14,770 bases of DNA from Silvimonas sp. JCM 19000 (GTDB lineage: Bacteria; Pseudomonadota; Gammaproteobacteria; Burkholderiales; Chitinibacteraceae). Location of the stretch: positions 1-14,770 of the forward strand of contig BBFD01000075.1 of NCBI GenBank assembly GCA_001313065.1. The letters run 5' to 3'. The notes below the pieces were generated by a model. That model saw only the letters and a program-made list of their open reading frames with translations, made no database searches and was not told the DNA's origin. Both the position numbers and the translations under genes were made by a program. Below, piece by piece: positions 1-8,257 of this stretch; position 1 is the stretch's first letter; every line of letters begins with the position of its first letter.

Positions 1-1
1 C

Positions 2-671
2 AAATCCACCTTGTTGGCAACGCTGGCGGGCGAATTACCCGCTTTGTCGGGCAGCCTGACTTTGCAGGGCAAGCCGCTGGCGGCCACGCGGCCGGGCGAA
101 CAAGCACGCTGTCGCGCGGTGTTGCCACAATCCCCGTCGCTGGCTTTCGAATTAGCCGTGCGCGCGGTGGTCGGCACCGGTGCTTATCCTTTTCCTGAAG
201 TCAGCCCGGCACAACTGGAACAACTGATCGATCGCGCGCTACAACTGGCCGACGCCAGCCATCTGGCATCGCGTCGTTACAGCGCACTGTCGGGCGGCGA
301 GCAACAACGTATCCAGTTTGCCCGCGTGTTAACCCAGGTATTGGCGCACAAATCGGCTGGCGATTATCGCGCCCTGTTGCTGGATGAGCCCACCGCCAGC
401 TTGATCCCAAACACCAGTGGTTGCTGCTGCACACCGTGGCGCGTCTGGCGCGCGACGAGCAACTGGCGGTGCTGGTGATCCTGCATGACGTCAACCTGGC
501 CGCGCAGTGGTGTGATCGTTTGTTGCTGCTGGCGGCTGGCACCGTGGTGGGCCACGGCGCGCCCGAAGTGTACTGACGCCCGCTGCGATGATGAGCGTGT
601 ATGGCATGGCGGCACAGGTGGTGCCGCATCCGCTGGAAGTACGCCGCCGCATGGTGTGCTTTGTTGGCTGA
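2..671 (+). CDS. hmuV: Heme ABC transporter ATP-binding protein HmuV (5' truncated, two frame breaks)
   Basis: Cytoplasmic ATPase that powers import of heme from the periplasm. The window opens inside the Walker A motif (KSTLL). The Q-loop follows (VLPQSPS), then the ABC signature [15 protein letters not shown], Walker [12 protein letters not shown] and the switch histidine in [13 protein letters not shown]. The signature and the inserted region before Walker B look like HmuV rather than a generic siderophore ATPase. The frame is lost near 403, where a G of the Leu-Asp junction (TASL-DPKHQ) is missing, and again near 571. Restoring both bases gives 223 residues to the TGA at 669-671, with a typical HmuV tail ([11 protein letters not shown]). 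The missing N-terminus and any hmuTU partners would lie upstream of the window. HmuV is a strong call by motif; another Fe-chelate ATPase is the alternative. Confidence 0.82.
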
Positions 672-692
672 GGTGCCGGAATCGCTCAGCCA
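665..692. terminator. Inverted repeat spanning the two convergent stop codons of hmuV and otsB
   Basis: TGGCTGAG (665-672) pairs perfectly with CTCAGCCA (685-692) across a 12-base loop. The hmuV stop lies in the left arm and the otsB stop in the right arm. Only 14 bases separate the genes, so this is the only possible shared terminator. There is no T-tract on either side, so its strength is doubtful. Confidence 0.35.
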
Positions 693-1443
693 GCGCCGAC
701 GGCGCCGCGCCATTGTTCTTCAATAATCTGGATCAGATGCGCCATCTCGCTTTGGTGGCCCAGATAAAAGCGCGCGGCGGACTGATCCGCCTGCTCCACC
801 CGCACGGTGAGCCATGTGGGCGGGGCTTGGCGGAAAGCAATCTCGTCGGTCTCGTCGTCGCCAATAAACAGCGCCTCAGCCCGGCCCGCTTGGGCCAGCA
901 AATACTGGATAGCCGCATATTTATTCGGCGCGCCCGGAGGCAACAGATTCAGCACGCATTTGCCCCCGATCAGATCGGGTGCCGGATCCAGCGATCGCGC
1001 CAGTTGCAGCACCGCCGCCTGCGCGGTTTCGCGGTCACGGGCCAAGCGGTAATGCAGGCTGAGCGAAAAGCGTTTGCGTTCCAGCGTTACGCCATCAGGC
1101 AAAGGCAAGGCATCGATCTGGATTTGCCAGCGCTGCATCACCTGTTCCAGTGCCGGCGTATCGACGCCGGCCATGCCTTCCGCGCCGTGATTGCCGATAA
1201 TGTATTGCGGCACAAAACCCAGCCGCGCCGTCACATCGGCAATGCTGCGGCCGGTCACGATGGCGACCGGCGCAATCGCACACAGACGTCGCATGGCACT
1301 GCTGACCGGCGTGGGCGCATAGGCGTTGTCAGGCAGGGGCACGATGGGGGCGAGCGTGCCGTCGAAATCAAACACCAACAAGGGCTGGCGCGCGATGCTT
1401 GCTTCATTTCCTGCAAGCCGGCGGTATTCAGTAAATAACGCAT
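686..1443 (-). CDS. otsB: Trehalose-6-phosphate phosphatase OtsB
   Basis: HAD-superfamily phosphatase that removes phosphate from trehalose-6-phosphate, the second step of the OtsAB pathway, in the cytoplasm. HAD motif I is clear (LLVFDFDGTLAP, with the nucleophile and acid aspartates). Motif II is VAIVTGRSIADV, and the C-terminal metal-binding motif is FIGDDETDE. The conserved GNHGAEG and the KCVLNLLPPGAPNK segment containing the motif III lysine are also present. The ATG at 1443-1441 directly abuts the otsA stop (TAA then ATG), so the two genes are translationally coupled. From this ATG the protein starts MRYLLNTAGLQEMK, typical for OtsB, but the phosphatase domain is in another frame. One base is missing between about 1385 and 1412. 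Corrected length is 252 residues, normal for the family. The only alternative start is inside otsA, which is less likely. Confidence 0.9.
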
Positions 1444-3674
1444 TTACGATTCCTTGCGATTGGCCGAGATACGCGCCTCGATGCGCTCGCGCAAGCGGGT
1501 GCGCGCCGCATCGGCCAGCATATCGGCCGCCCACAGATACACATTGTTGTGTTGCACGGTAGAACGCAGGCTGCGCATGCGGTCGCGCTGTTCGGCGTCG
1601 GACATGGTCAGTGCATCGTGCAAAGCGGATGCGGTGTCTTCAATGTGATAAGGATTGATGATCAGCGCATCGGGCAATTCGTCGGCTGCCCCGGCAAAGC
1701 GGCTGAGCAACAATACGCCGCGTTCATCGTCACGCGCGGCAATGAATTCCTTGCACACCAGGTTCATGCCGTCATGCAGGCTGGTCACCATGCAGGCATC
1801 GGCGGCACGGTAATAGCGTTGCAGGGTAATGGCATCGTGGTGGCTGGCAAACAGATGCACCGGCTGATAGCCTGGCTGGCCAAAGCGCGCATTGACTTCA
1901 TGCACCCGTTTGTCCAGCCGTTCCTGAAAGGTGCGGTATTCATCGAGCGAACTGCGAGTGGGCGCGGCGATTTGCACCAGGCTAAATCGCCCGACCAGTT
2001 CCGGATGCTGCTCCAGCATCGCCGCCACCGCGCTGACGCGCTCGATCAAGCCTTTGGTGTAATCAAACCGATCCACCCCTATAGCGATCAGATGGTTGGC
2101 ATCCGCGCTATCCGCTCGCGTAATTCCTGCCGACACGCTTCGACCGGCGGCATGCTGCCTTCCGGCCAGGCAATCGAGATTGGATAGTTTTTTGACCAGC
2201 GTCTGATGCCCGCCATAAGTGATGGTGGAATGCTCTTGCTCGATATTGGCTTCCAGCAAATGGTCGACGGTTTCGGTGAAATGCTTGCAGTGATACGGCG
2301 TGTGGAAGCAAGAATGGTGCTACCCAGCAAGCCATCGACTATCTCGCTGCGCCACGGGCAAATGCTGAACGATTCGCTATTGGGCCAGGGGATATGCCAG
2401 AAGGTGATGATGGTGGCGCGCGGCAGCTTCTCGCGCACCATGCGCGGCACCAGCGCAAAGTGATAATCCTGCACCAGCACCACCGGGTCTTCGGTGCGCG
2501 CGGCGCTCACCACGGCATTGGCAAAGCGTTGGTTCACGCGCGATAGTGTTCCCAATCGCTGGCCCGAAACACCGGCCGCACATGCGCGATATGGCACAAG
2601 GGCCACAGGCCTTCGTTGGCAAAGCAAAGTAATAACCGGCCTCTTCGGCCTCGGTCAGCCAGACCCGTTTGAGCTGATAGCTGGGGTCCTCCGGCGGCAC
2701 CGCCACCTGGTCCAGCTTGTCGACGGTGTCACGGTCGGCGCTGCCGCTGCCATGCGCAATCCAGATGCCGGAACACGCCCGCATCACCGGCTCAACCGCC
2801 GTAACCAGCCCGCTGGCGGGCCGATTGATCTTGATGCCGCCTTCCGGCTTGTGCTCATGGATATACGGTTCGCGGTTGGAAACCACGATGATTTCGTCGC
2901 CACGCAAATCGCTCTTGAGCAAGCTGCGCAAACGCTCGGGCGTCCAGATATTGCTGGCGCGATGCAGCACGCGCCGCTGGTCTTCCAGTTCGCGCAACAT
3001 GCCGCGCAATTCTTCCACCACTGGCATCAGCTCACGATTGCCCATGCCGCCAAACGGCCGCACCAGACCCTCACCGCGCAACAGGGCCTGCACCCCGGCC
3101 AGCCAGCCCCGCCAGGTCAGTTGCGCAATCACCAGCGTAATCAAGCAATCACACTGCCCAGCACCACAAACAGCACGATCAGATATTGCCGGGTGATCTG
3201 GCTGCGCCGTTCAACAAAGCTCATATCGTGCAGCAAGACCAGCTGCTCGCCGCTCTGATCGACGGCTAATGGCAGCACGGCCACATGCGCCAGCCATACG
3301 GCAGATGCGCCAGTGGTGGTTGTTTTTTGCGCCAGTTGCGCCAGCGTGGCGCAATCAAAACCGGCGGCAGGAAAGCCCAGCGAACGTACGCTCCACGCGC
3401 CTTGTGCGGTGCAGATGCCCGCGCCCAGCACGCGTTCGTCACTGACGATACGGTCCAGCAAGGTTTGCGCGTGGGCGGGCCGTTCTGGCACCGAGGTATC
3501 GCCCATGCTTTCGCTGAAGGTGGTGGTGATCAGACTGGCGCGAGTGTCCAGATCTTTGACAAACCAGCGCAGGGTAAGCTGGTCGACGATGGGAACGGTA
3601 ATGTAGGCAGCCAGCAGCAAAACACACAGCAGTGGCAAGAAAAAAACGCAGCGGCAAAGGCAAAAAAACTTCAA
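1444..3674 (-). CDS. otsA: Trehalose-6-phosphate synthase (GT20) fused to an N-terminal membrane sensor region
   Basis: Transfers glucose from UDP-glucose to glucose-6-phosphate. The corrected protein is about 743 residues, against about 470 for E. coli OtsA. The extra N-terminus has a membrane segment (about residues 10-30, [14 protein letters not shown]), an extracytoplasmic region of about 130 residues and a second membrane segment (about 165-190). A linker with helical look ([19 protein letters not shown]) follows. The GT20 part begins near residue 255 with [10 protein letters not shown] and carries [54 protein letters not shown] and [15 protein letters not shown]. The start is set by GGAGG at 3687-3683 ahead of TTG at 3674, giving [15 protein letters not shown] once the A7 at 3662-3668 is read as five. 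Extra bases: 3640-3646 and 2188-2193. Missing bases: near 3145, 2623, 2538, 2310 and 2107. This NREPY-type synthase with a long N-terminus is known from Burkholderia-like bacteria; what it senses is unknown to me. Confidence 0.88.
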
Positions 3675-3682
3675 ATCGAGGG

Positions 3683-3687
3683 CCTCC
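3683..3687 (-). promoter_or_regulatory. Shine-Dalgarno site that sets the otsA start
   Basis: On the minus strand GGAGG lies 8 bases before a TTG at 3674-3672. No ATG in this region is in a usable frame. The TTG reads into the membrane segment only if the seven-T run just after it is counted as five. The same +2 excess is seen in T and A runs inside yjfF. A downstream TTG at 3663 is in frame without correction but has no such site. Confidence 0.5.
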
Positions 3688-3743
3688 AGCGGTCGGTGAA
3701 AAGGACGGGCGCGTGGCTGCCTGGCACGAGGCGAGACGTTTTT

Positions 3744-3773
3744 AAGATAAACCGCAAAACTGCATTTGCACAA
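3744..3773 (-). promoter_or_regulatory. Possible sigma-70 promoter for otsAB
   Basis: On the minus strand TTGTGC (3773-3768) and TATCTT (3749-3744) are 18 bases apart, about 70 bases before the proposed otsA start. Both hexamers are only partial matches, so this is a weak call. It is the best pair I see between the upstream terminator and the gene. Confidence 0.22.
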
Positions 3774-3829
3774 ATGGAAATCAGCGCGCGGGCTGCTGCG
3801 GCGGGTGCGCTGAATACGGGGCGGCGTGC

Positions 3830-3865
3830 AAAAAAAATCACCGGCGCGTTACCCGCCGCCGGTGA
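3830..3865 (-). terminator. Intrinsic terminator of the secreted-protein gene
   Basis: Read on the minus strand, a perfect 9-bp stem (TCACCGGCG with CGCCGGTGA, 3865-3857 and 3846-3838, 10-base loop) is followed at once by eight T (3837-3830). It lies about 60 bases after the stop of the gene ending at 3924. It separates that gene from otsA on the same strand. Confidence 0.82.
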
Positions 3866-3923
3866 TGGATTGCACCCCTGCATGCCCGTTTTGCTTGCCT
3901 CAAAACGACGCGCAATCAGGCAC

Positions 3924-4481
3924 TTATTGAATCACCATGGTGGCAACCCCATTGAGCTGCGTAACGCCATTGGTGGCGCAGGCATCGATTTGCAGATTGG
4001 GATAAACCAGCGTTTCGATCACTGTTTTCCCCAGATATCGCCCACTCAATACCGTGGACGTGCGCACGATGACCGTATTGTTATCAACCCGGGTAACCAG
4101 AGGCGCCGGTCCATTCCAGACACTGGTTTCGCCATCGCTCCAGGTCAGCGTTTTATTGCCGATTGGGCTGCCACCAGGCAATTCGAGTTCTTCACAACTC
4201 ATTTGCGAATCAAAAAAAATCGATTCCCCGTGCGCGGTACCCGACCAGAGCGGCAACAATTCGGTACAGCTGGGGTAATCGGTAATGGTGGTGCGATGTA
4301 TCAATTGACTGGTATTGGTCAGGCCCGGGGTATAGCTGTCCGCGACCGTGCCTATGCAGGTGGTTGGCGTTGCCTGAGCAACGCCGCTGCAAAATATGAA
4401 TAGCGCAAACCATAAAAGCGGCCCGCGGAAAACGCCTGATAAATGCAAATGCCTTGCTACGAATTGACTGGGTTTGCCCAT
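3924..4481 (-). CDS. Small secreted Cys-containing beta-rich protein of unknown function
   Basis: The ATG at 4481 is chosen because AAGGAG (4495-4490) lies 8 bases before it; a TTG at 4502 in frame lies upstream of that site. The product is 185 residues. A signal peptide is clear: basic start, hydrophobic core GPLLWFALFIFCSGVAQA, with likely cleavage before TPTTC. The mature part has four cysteines (in TTCIGT, PSCTEL, MSCEEL and DACATN), which could make two disulfides, and is rich in Thr, Ser and Val as in beta-sandwich proteins. The pattern C-x-G-T-x-x-D-S-Y-T-P-G-L-T near the mature N-terminus, and the layout as a whole, remind me of a family of small secreted proteins common in Actinobacteria. 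That likeness is from memory only. The gene stands alone, with its own terminator. This is one of the few genes with no frame break. No function is proposed. Confidence 0.75.
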   Translation of the reverse strand: MGKPSQFVARHLHLSGVFRGPLLWFALFIFCSGVAQATPTTCIGTVADSYTPGLTNTSQLIHRTTITDYPSCTELLPLWSGTAHGESIFFDSQMSCEELELPGGSPIGNKTLTWSDGETSVWNGPAPLVTRVDNNTVIVRTSTVLSGRYLGKTVIETLVYPNLQIDACATNGVTQLNGVATMVIQ

Positions 4482-4860
4482 CACCACTACTCCTTGGTCC
4501 AAAGACGGAAAAAAGCACGGAGAGCGGGTTTGGCGAGTCTGAAGCTCGTCTGCTGTTCTGGTTTTATATATCTAATGCATAAAAAATGCTTTAACGGCAG
4601 ATCGGTGGCTGGATGAATTATTTTTTTTAATTATTTCAAATGACTTGATTGCACTCGTTTTTTTAGCGCGTATGCAATAAAGCTGCAATAGCACCAGCCA
4701 ACCTTGCCACCCTGCGCCGTCATCAACAAAATACCGCCTCAGCACAGTGTTGGGCGGAGCTATGCCCCGACGCGCAATCCCCCCAAATCAGAACAGGCCG
4801 CGGTGTTGCTTTACGCTGCCGCCCCCCCATCACACTACCGCACTCTGGAAAAAAAAGACC
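4482..4860. other. Intergenic region with an AT-rich core between divergent genes
   Basis: No gene is supported here. Bases about 4555-4690 are far richer in A and T than the surroundings, with T and A runs at 4620-4630 and 4657-4663. On the minus strand this lies upstream of the secreted-protein gene, and a TATATA at about 4566-4571 could serve as a -10 element, but no good -35 partner is seen. The part from 4690 to 4860 is GC-rich again and leads to the zinc-ribbon gene; I see no promoter in it. Confidence 0.45.
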
Positions 4861-5241
4861 ATGAGCCACGAACCCGGGCACAACGCAGACACCGCCGCCT
4901 CTGACCACATCGAGTGCGACCGGCACGGCCATGCCCACGCGGCATTTATTTGCCAGCATTTACTGGCGCAGCCACGGCAGCATTGGGCTTGCGAGTACCC
5001 CACGCCTGACCAGCCGTGGCCCGACGCCTGGTGCGCGGAATGCGACGCCGCATTTTTTTTGCAGGCAGGCGGCTGGGACGAGAGCAACGAAGCCACTGCG
5101 GACATTCAGATGGTATGCAGCAGCTGCTACAACGAGCTCAAGGCGGAAAGCGTGCTGACGCTGGACGAGGCCGAGCTGGAAGCATGGAACGCCGGGCAGC
5201 ACGCATCTGCCAATGGCTGGCAGCCAGACAAGCCGCGCTGA
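4861..5241 (+). CDS. Cys-rich zinc-ribbon-like conserved protein
   Basis: Small cytoplasmic protein of 126 residues with no signal peptide. Likely metal ligands are C19 and H22 (IECDRHGHAH), C31 and H33 (FICQHL), the pair CAEC near residues 58-61 and CSSC near residues 85-89. The core PDAWCAECDAAFFLQAGGWDE followed by VCSSCY resembles a group of uncharacterised proteobacterial proteins that I remember with the pattern PDAWC-x-x-C and GGW. The ATG at 4861 has only a weak GGA upstream. Its end overlaps the next reading frame, which encodes a DUF6882-like domain. One lost base near 5185-5215 would turn the two into a single protein, and given the frame errors in this window that is a real possibility. 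Function unknown; zinc binding is inferred from the cysteines. Confidence 0.65.
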   Translation: MSHEPGHNADTAASDHIECDRHGHAHAAFICQHLLAQPRQHWACEYPTPDQPWPDAWCAECDAAFFLQAGGWDESNEATADIQMVCSSCYNELKAESVLTLDEAELEAWNAGQHASANGWQPDKPR

Positions 5242-5626
5242 TCGCCGAGTACGCGTTTACCAGCTATCCGCGGTACGACTACGACCAGCACGCCGCCACC
5301 CTGACTTTTTTTTCTGGCGCTGAGCGGCCCGACCTGATCGCCGACGTGGAATTTGTCGGCACTTTGTCGACTGCGAGCGGCACCTGGATGTGGTCCTGGG
5401 CTAATTTCAGCCTGGCCGAACCGGTGCGTTCCAGAATCACGCAAGTGCGCGACGCGCACACGGGCATACCGCATTTGACGGTGCCGCTGTGGGCTGCAGA
5501 TCAGCACGATGGCTGGCATATGACCGCGATCGCGGCGGAAGTGCTGGATGCCAAAGGTGCATACCGGTACCGACGGACCACGGATTTATTTATATGGTCA
5601 TGCTTGATATGCACTATCGCCAATAA
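5184..5626 (+). CDS. DUF6882-like protein (one frame break near the C-terminus)
   Basis: The sequence holds the hallmarks of the DUF6882 family as I know it: YDYDQHAATLTF, IADVEFVGTLSTASGTWMWSW, a run of residues to PLWAADQHDGWHMTAIAAEVL, then DAKGAYR. The last part is in another frame: a C is missing near 5570, and restoring it gives YRYPTDHGFIYMVMLDMHYRQ-like residues and the TAA at 5624-5626. The eight-T run at 5306-5313 adds an extra Phe compared with the usual TLTFS, consistent with three surplus T. The ATG at 5184 has a weak GGA five bases upstream and gives 147 residues; otherwise the domain may be the C-terminal half of the preceding zinc-ribbon gene. The biochemical role of the family is not known to me. 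It is likely cytoplasmic. Confidence 0.6.
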
Positions 5627-5744
5627 GCCTGGCTACGGCCCGCCCGCCGCTGCTGCGCTTCAGGCAAAAAAAGATCAGAACGGCCTCGCCAAAGCGGGGT
5701 CATCCCCGCAAAATAGCGGCCTTTGCCCCTGCAGCGGACAGCCC
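5627..5744. other. Intergenic stretch with a short perfect hairpin before the GST gene
   Basis: GCGGGG (5694-5699) and CCCCGC (5704-5709) form a perfect 6-bp stem with a TCAT loop. It is not followed by a T-run on either strand, so it is not a standard terminator. It ends 35 bases before the GST start codon and might affect translation. No clear promoter or ribosome binding site is visible. Confidence 0.35.
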
Positions 5745-6391
5745 ATGTACACCCTGTTTTATTCCCCCGGCAGCGCCAGTCTGGTGGTGCACCAGACCCT
5801 GCTGGAAATCGGCGCGCCGTACACCCTGCGGCGTGTCGACTTTGCCGCGCGCGAGCAAAAAGACCCGGATTATCTGGCGCTGAACCCGCAAGGCGTGGTC
5901 CCGACGCTGGTAGTGGACGGCCAGGCGTATGGCGAATCAGCGGCTTTGCTGCAGCTGCTGACCGAGCGCCATCCTGCCAGCGGCCTGGCGCCTGCGCCGG
6001 GTTCGCCCCAACGCGCGCAGTGGCTGTACTGGACCACCTGGCTGTCCACCACGCTGGGCGCGTGCTACCGCGCGCATTTTTTTTATCCCGCTGATCTGGG
6101 GCTGGCCGAATGGCCCCCGCACAGCGCGAGGCCTTGCAGCAGCGCTTTGCCGGTTTCTGGACGCAACTGGAACAGCAGTTGCAACAGCATGGCCCGTGGC
6201 TATTGGGCGAACAGATGAGCACGGCCGATCTGCAATTGATGATGTATCTGCGCTGGTCGCGCAATATGCAGCGCCCCGCCACGCAATGGCCGGGCCTGGC
6301 CGCTTTTGCGGCACGGATGGCGGCGCGCCCGAGCTGGCAGCAGGCTCATCAACTTGAGGCCTGCCGCTCTGGCCGTAGTGGCGGCCGTTAG
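5745..6391 (+). CDS. Glutathione S-transferase family protein (one frame break)
   Basis: Cytoplasmic GST with thioredoxin-like N-terminal domain: MYTLFYSPGSASLVVHQTLLE, the cis-proline motif GVVPTLVVDG and the glutathione-contacting ESAALLQLL. In SPGSAS the serines occupy the usual catalytic area of bacterial GSTs. The alpha-helical C-terminal domain starts near residue 85 and has the family's STADLQLMMYL helix N-cap motif. An A is missing at about 6109: the frame after GLAE resumes as MAPAQREALQQRF and ends at TAG 6389-6391. Corrected length is 215 residues, as expected. The start ATG has no strong Shine-Dalgarno. The stop overlaps the stop of mntH on the other strand. The substrate cannot be told. 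The last residues (CRSGRSGGR) look like a loose tail. Confidence 0.85.
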
Positions 6392-7706
6392 CCCAGGACC
6401 CCGTCAACCAGCCACAGATTAGTGACGGTAATGACGGCAAACAAGCCCCACGCCACCCAGCGTGACGGCCGATTGATGGTGTAGCGGCCCATCACCTTCG
6501 GGTCGCTCACCGAACGGATCAGCGGCCACATTGCAAACGGCAACTGCAAGCTAAGCAATACCTGGCTCCAGATCAGCAATTTGCCGGCCGAATCGTTGCC
6601 CAGCCACAGCACGCCCAGCAGTGCCGGTGCCAACGCCAGACCGCGCGTAATCAAGCGACGTTGGTAGCACGGAATTTTGAGATGAAAAAAGCCGTCCATG
6701 ATGACCTGGCCCGCGATGGTGCCGGTGAGCGTAGAGCTTTGCCCGGACGCGAGCAGCGCAATCCCGAATAACCAGGCGGCTGCCGCGCCGGCAATGGGCG
6801 TAATCAGCGTATAGGCGTGTTCGATATCGGCCACTTCGGTGTGGCCGGAATAATGAAACGCCGTGGCGGCCAATACCAGAATGGCGCCATTCACCAGCAT
6901 GGCAATCAATAAGGCCGCCCAGGTATCGAGCCGCACCATATTCAAGGTGGATTCCACGTCGTGTACCGATTGCGCGCCGATTACGCGCCGCGTTTGCACC
7001 ACCGAAGAATGCAGATACAGGTTATGCGGCATGATGGTCGCGCCCACGATGCCCAGCGCCAGAATAATGGCGTCTTTGTGATCATGCCCCGGATTACCCG
7101 GAATCAGCCCCAGTGCCACGGCGTGCCAGTCTGGCTTGACCATGATCACCTGAATTAAAAAAACACAGCGCCATGGTGGAAATCAAACCCAACACAATGG
7201 CCTCGACCTGGCGAAAGCCTTTGCCCTGCATGCCTAATACGATGACGGTATCAAAGGCCGTCAACACAATGCCCCACGCCAAAGGAATGCCGAATAAAAG
7301 CTTGAATGCCAGCGCGCAACCAATCACTTCGGCGATATCGCAGGCAATGATGGATATTTCGGCGGTAATCCATTGCAGCACTTTGCCAAACGGACCGTAT
7401 CTTTCATAACTGGCTTGCGCGAGGTCTTTGCCTGCAATCAAGCCCAGACGTGCCGCCAGCATTTGCAAAAAAAATTGCCGCCAGGCTGGAAAACGCCACC
7501 ACCCACAACAGGGCGTAGCCAAATTGCGAGCCCGCCTGTATATCCGTGGCCCAGTTGCCGGGGTCCATATATCCAATGGCCACCAATAAACCCGGCCCGG
7601 CAAAACGTTTGAGTTTGGAGAAAGTAGATGCCGTTGCGGCAATAGTGATGCTGCCTTTGACTTCAGTTGGACAAAACGGAGCGGTAGCGGTGGTGGGTAG
7701 TCGCAT
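6388..7706 (-). CDS. mntH: Nramp-family divalent metal transporter MntH (two frame breaks)
   Basis: Inner-membrane proton-coupled importer of Mn(II), with some Fe(II). The Nramp metal-binding motif DPGN is present in [19 protein letters not shown], and the second motif [15 protein letters not shown] is intact, as is [15 protein letters not shown]. About eleven hydrophobic segments are visible. Frames change at the A8 run 7467-7474 (FSSLAAIF to [13 protein letters not shown]) and at the A7 run 7157-7163 (ALCF to [11 protein letters not shown]), each explained by one extra base. Corrected length is 438 residues, normal for MntH. The start ATG at 7706 gives an N-terminus of about 35 residues before the first membrane segment; the AAAAGG only two bases ahead is too close, so the start is uncertain. 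The gene stands alone between GST and the SnoaL-like gene. No MntR or Fur box was recognised. Confidence 0.9.
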
Positions 7707-7803
7707 AACCTTTTACGCAGATTTTTTTCAGATGCAATTAAAACGCGATAAACCGCCTTGTTCGGCGGGGCCGCAGGCTGGGTCAAACCCGGCGCTGCAG
7801 ATT

Positions 7804-8257
7804 TCAGAACATTGTATTGTCGTTGGCCGAATGTTCCGGCACGGCCTCGATCACGTCCCAATGCTCCACAATCTTGCCGTCTTTGACGCGAAAGATATTC
7901 ACAATGGCGCGCCCGCGATCATCCGGCCCACTGCGCGAATCATTGTGCATCCATACCATGTCGCAATCGACCGCCGTTCGGACGATACGTGAACGGGCTT
8001 GCGGGTTCTTTTTTTAAAAAAAACCGGTGAAATAGTCAACAAAGGGCGCTTTGCCATCGGGCACGGTGGGATTGTGCTGTTTGTATTCAGGCGCAACCAG
8101 TTTTGCCGCCGATTCAATATCGTGTTGGTTGAAAAAACTGGTCGTAGAAGTGGATGACCAGTTGGCGGTTTTGCTCAGCGTTATCGCAGGCGGCGGGCGC
8201 GGCCCAGGCAGGGGCTGCTGCCAATACGCCCGCGAGGAATGTGATTATGCTTTGCAT
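7804..8257 (-). CDS. Secreted SnoaL-like (NTF2-fold) protein (disturbed at two homopolymer sites)
   Basis: Assembled from two frames. It starts MQSIITFLAGVLAAAPAWA, a clear signal peptide, then CDNAEQNRQLVIHFYDQFF. After the A6 at 8132-8137, read as five, it continues NQHDIESAAKLVAPEYKQHN and PTVPDGKAPFVDYFTGFF. At 8009-8023 adjoining T7 and A8 runs bring a stop; with a net three bases less it continues NPQARSRIVRTAVDCDM and ends IVEHWDVIEAVPEHSANDNT-MF. The pattern QHNPxVPDG plus the KIVEHWDVI ending is typical of the SnoaL-like family annotated as predicted aldol-condensation enzymes (COG4922-like). Corrected length is about 149 residues. The start is ATG 8257; another ATG 11 bases upstream, 7 bases after GGAG, would be used if one more base has been lost. 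Located in the periplasm by its signal. Actual substrate unknown. Confidence 0.75.

Noticed and set aside
485..1438. Long open frame on the plus strand opposite otsB
   Set aside because: It is an antisense shadow; the minus frame carries all HAD phosphatase motifs.
3285..4403. 372-codon plus-strand frame across otsA's 5' end and the secreted-protein gene
   Set aside because: It crosses an intrinsic terminator and two minus-strand genes with clear signals, and has no recognisable domain.
5721..5744. Residues CPCSGQP just before the GST start, recalling a SEC-C zinc motif
   Set aside because: Only a few residues match; the rest of the motif is absent and the stretch is intergenic after frame correction.
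5016..6218. Single 400-codon frame joining the DUF6882-like region to the GST
   Set aside because: Restoring the lost C near 5570 brings in a stop at 5624-5626, and the GST has its own ATG at the usual N-terminus. The fusion is a product of the frame errors.
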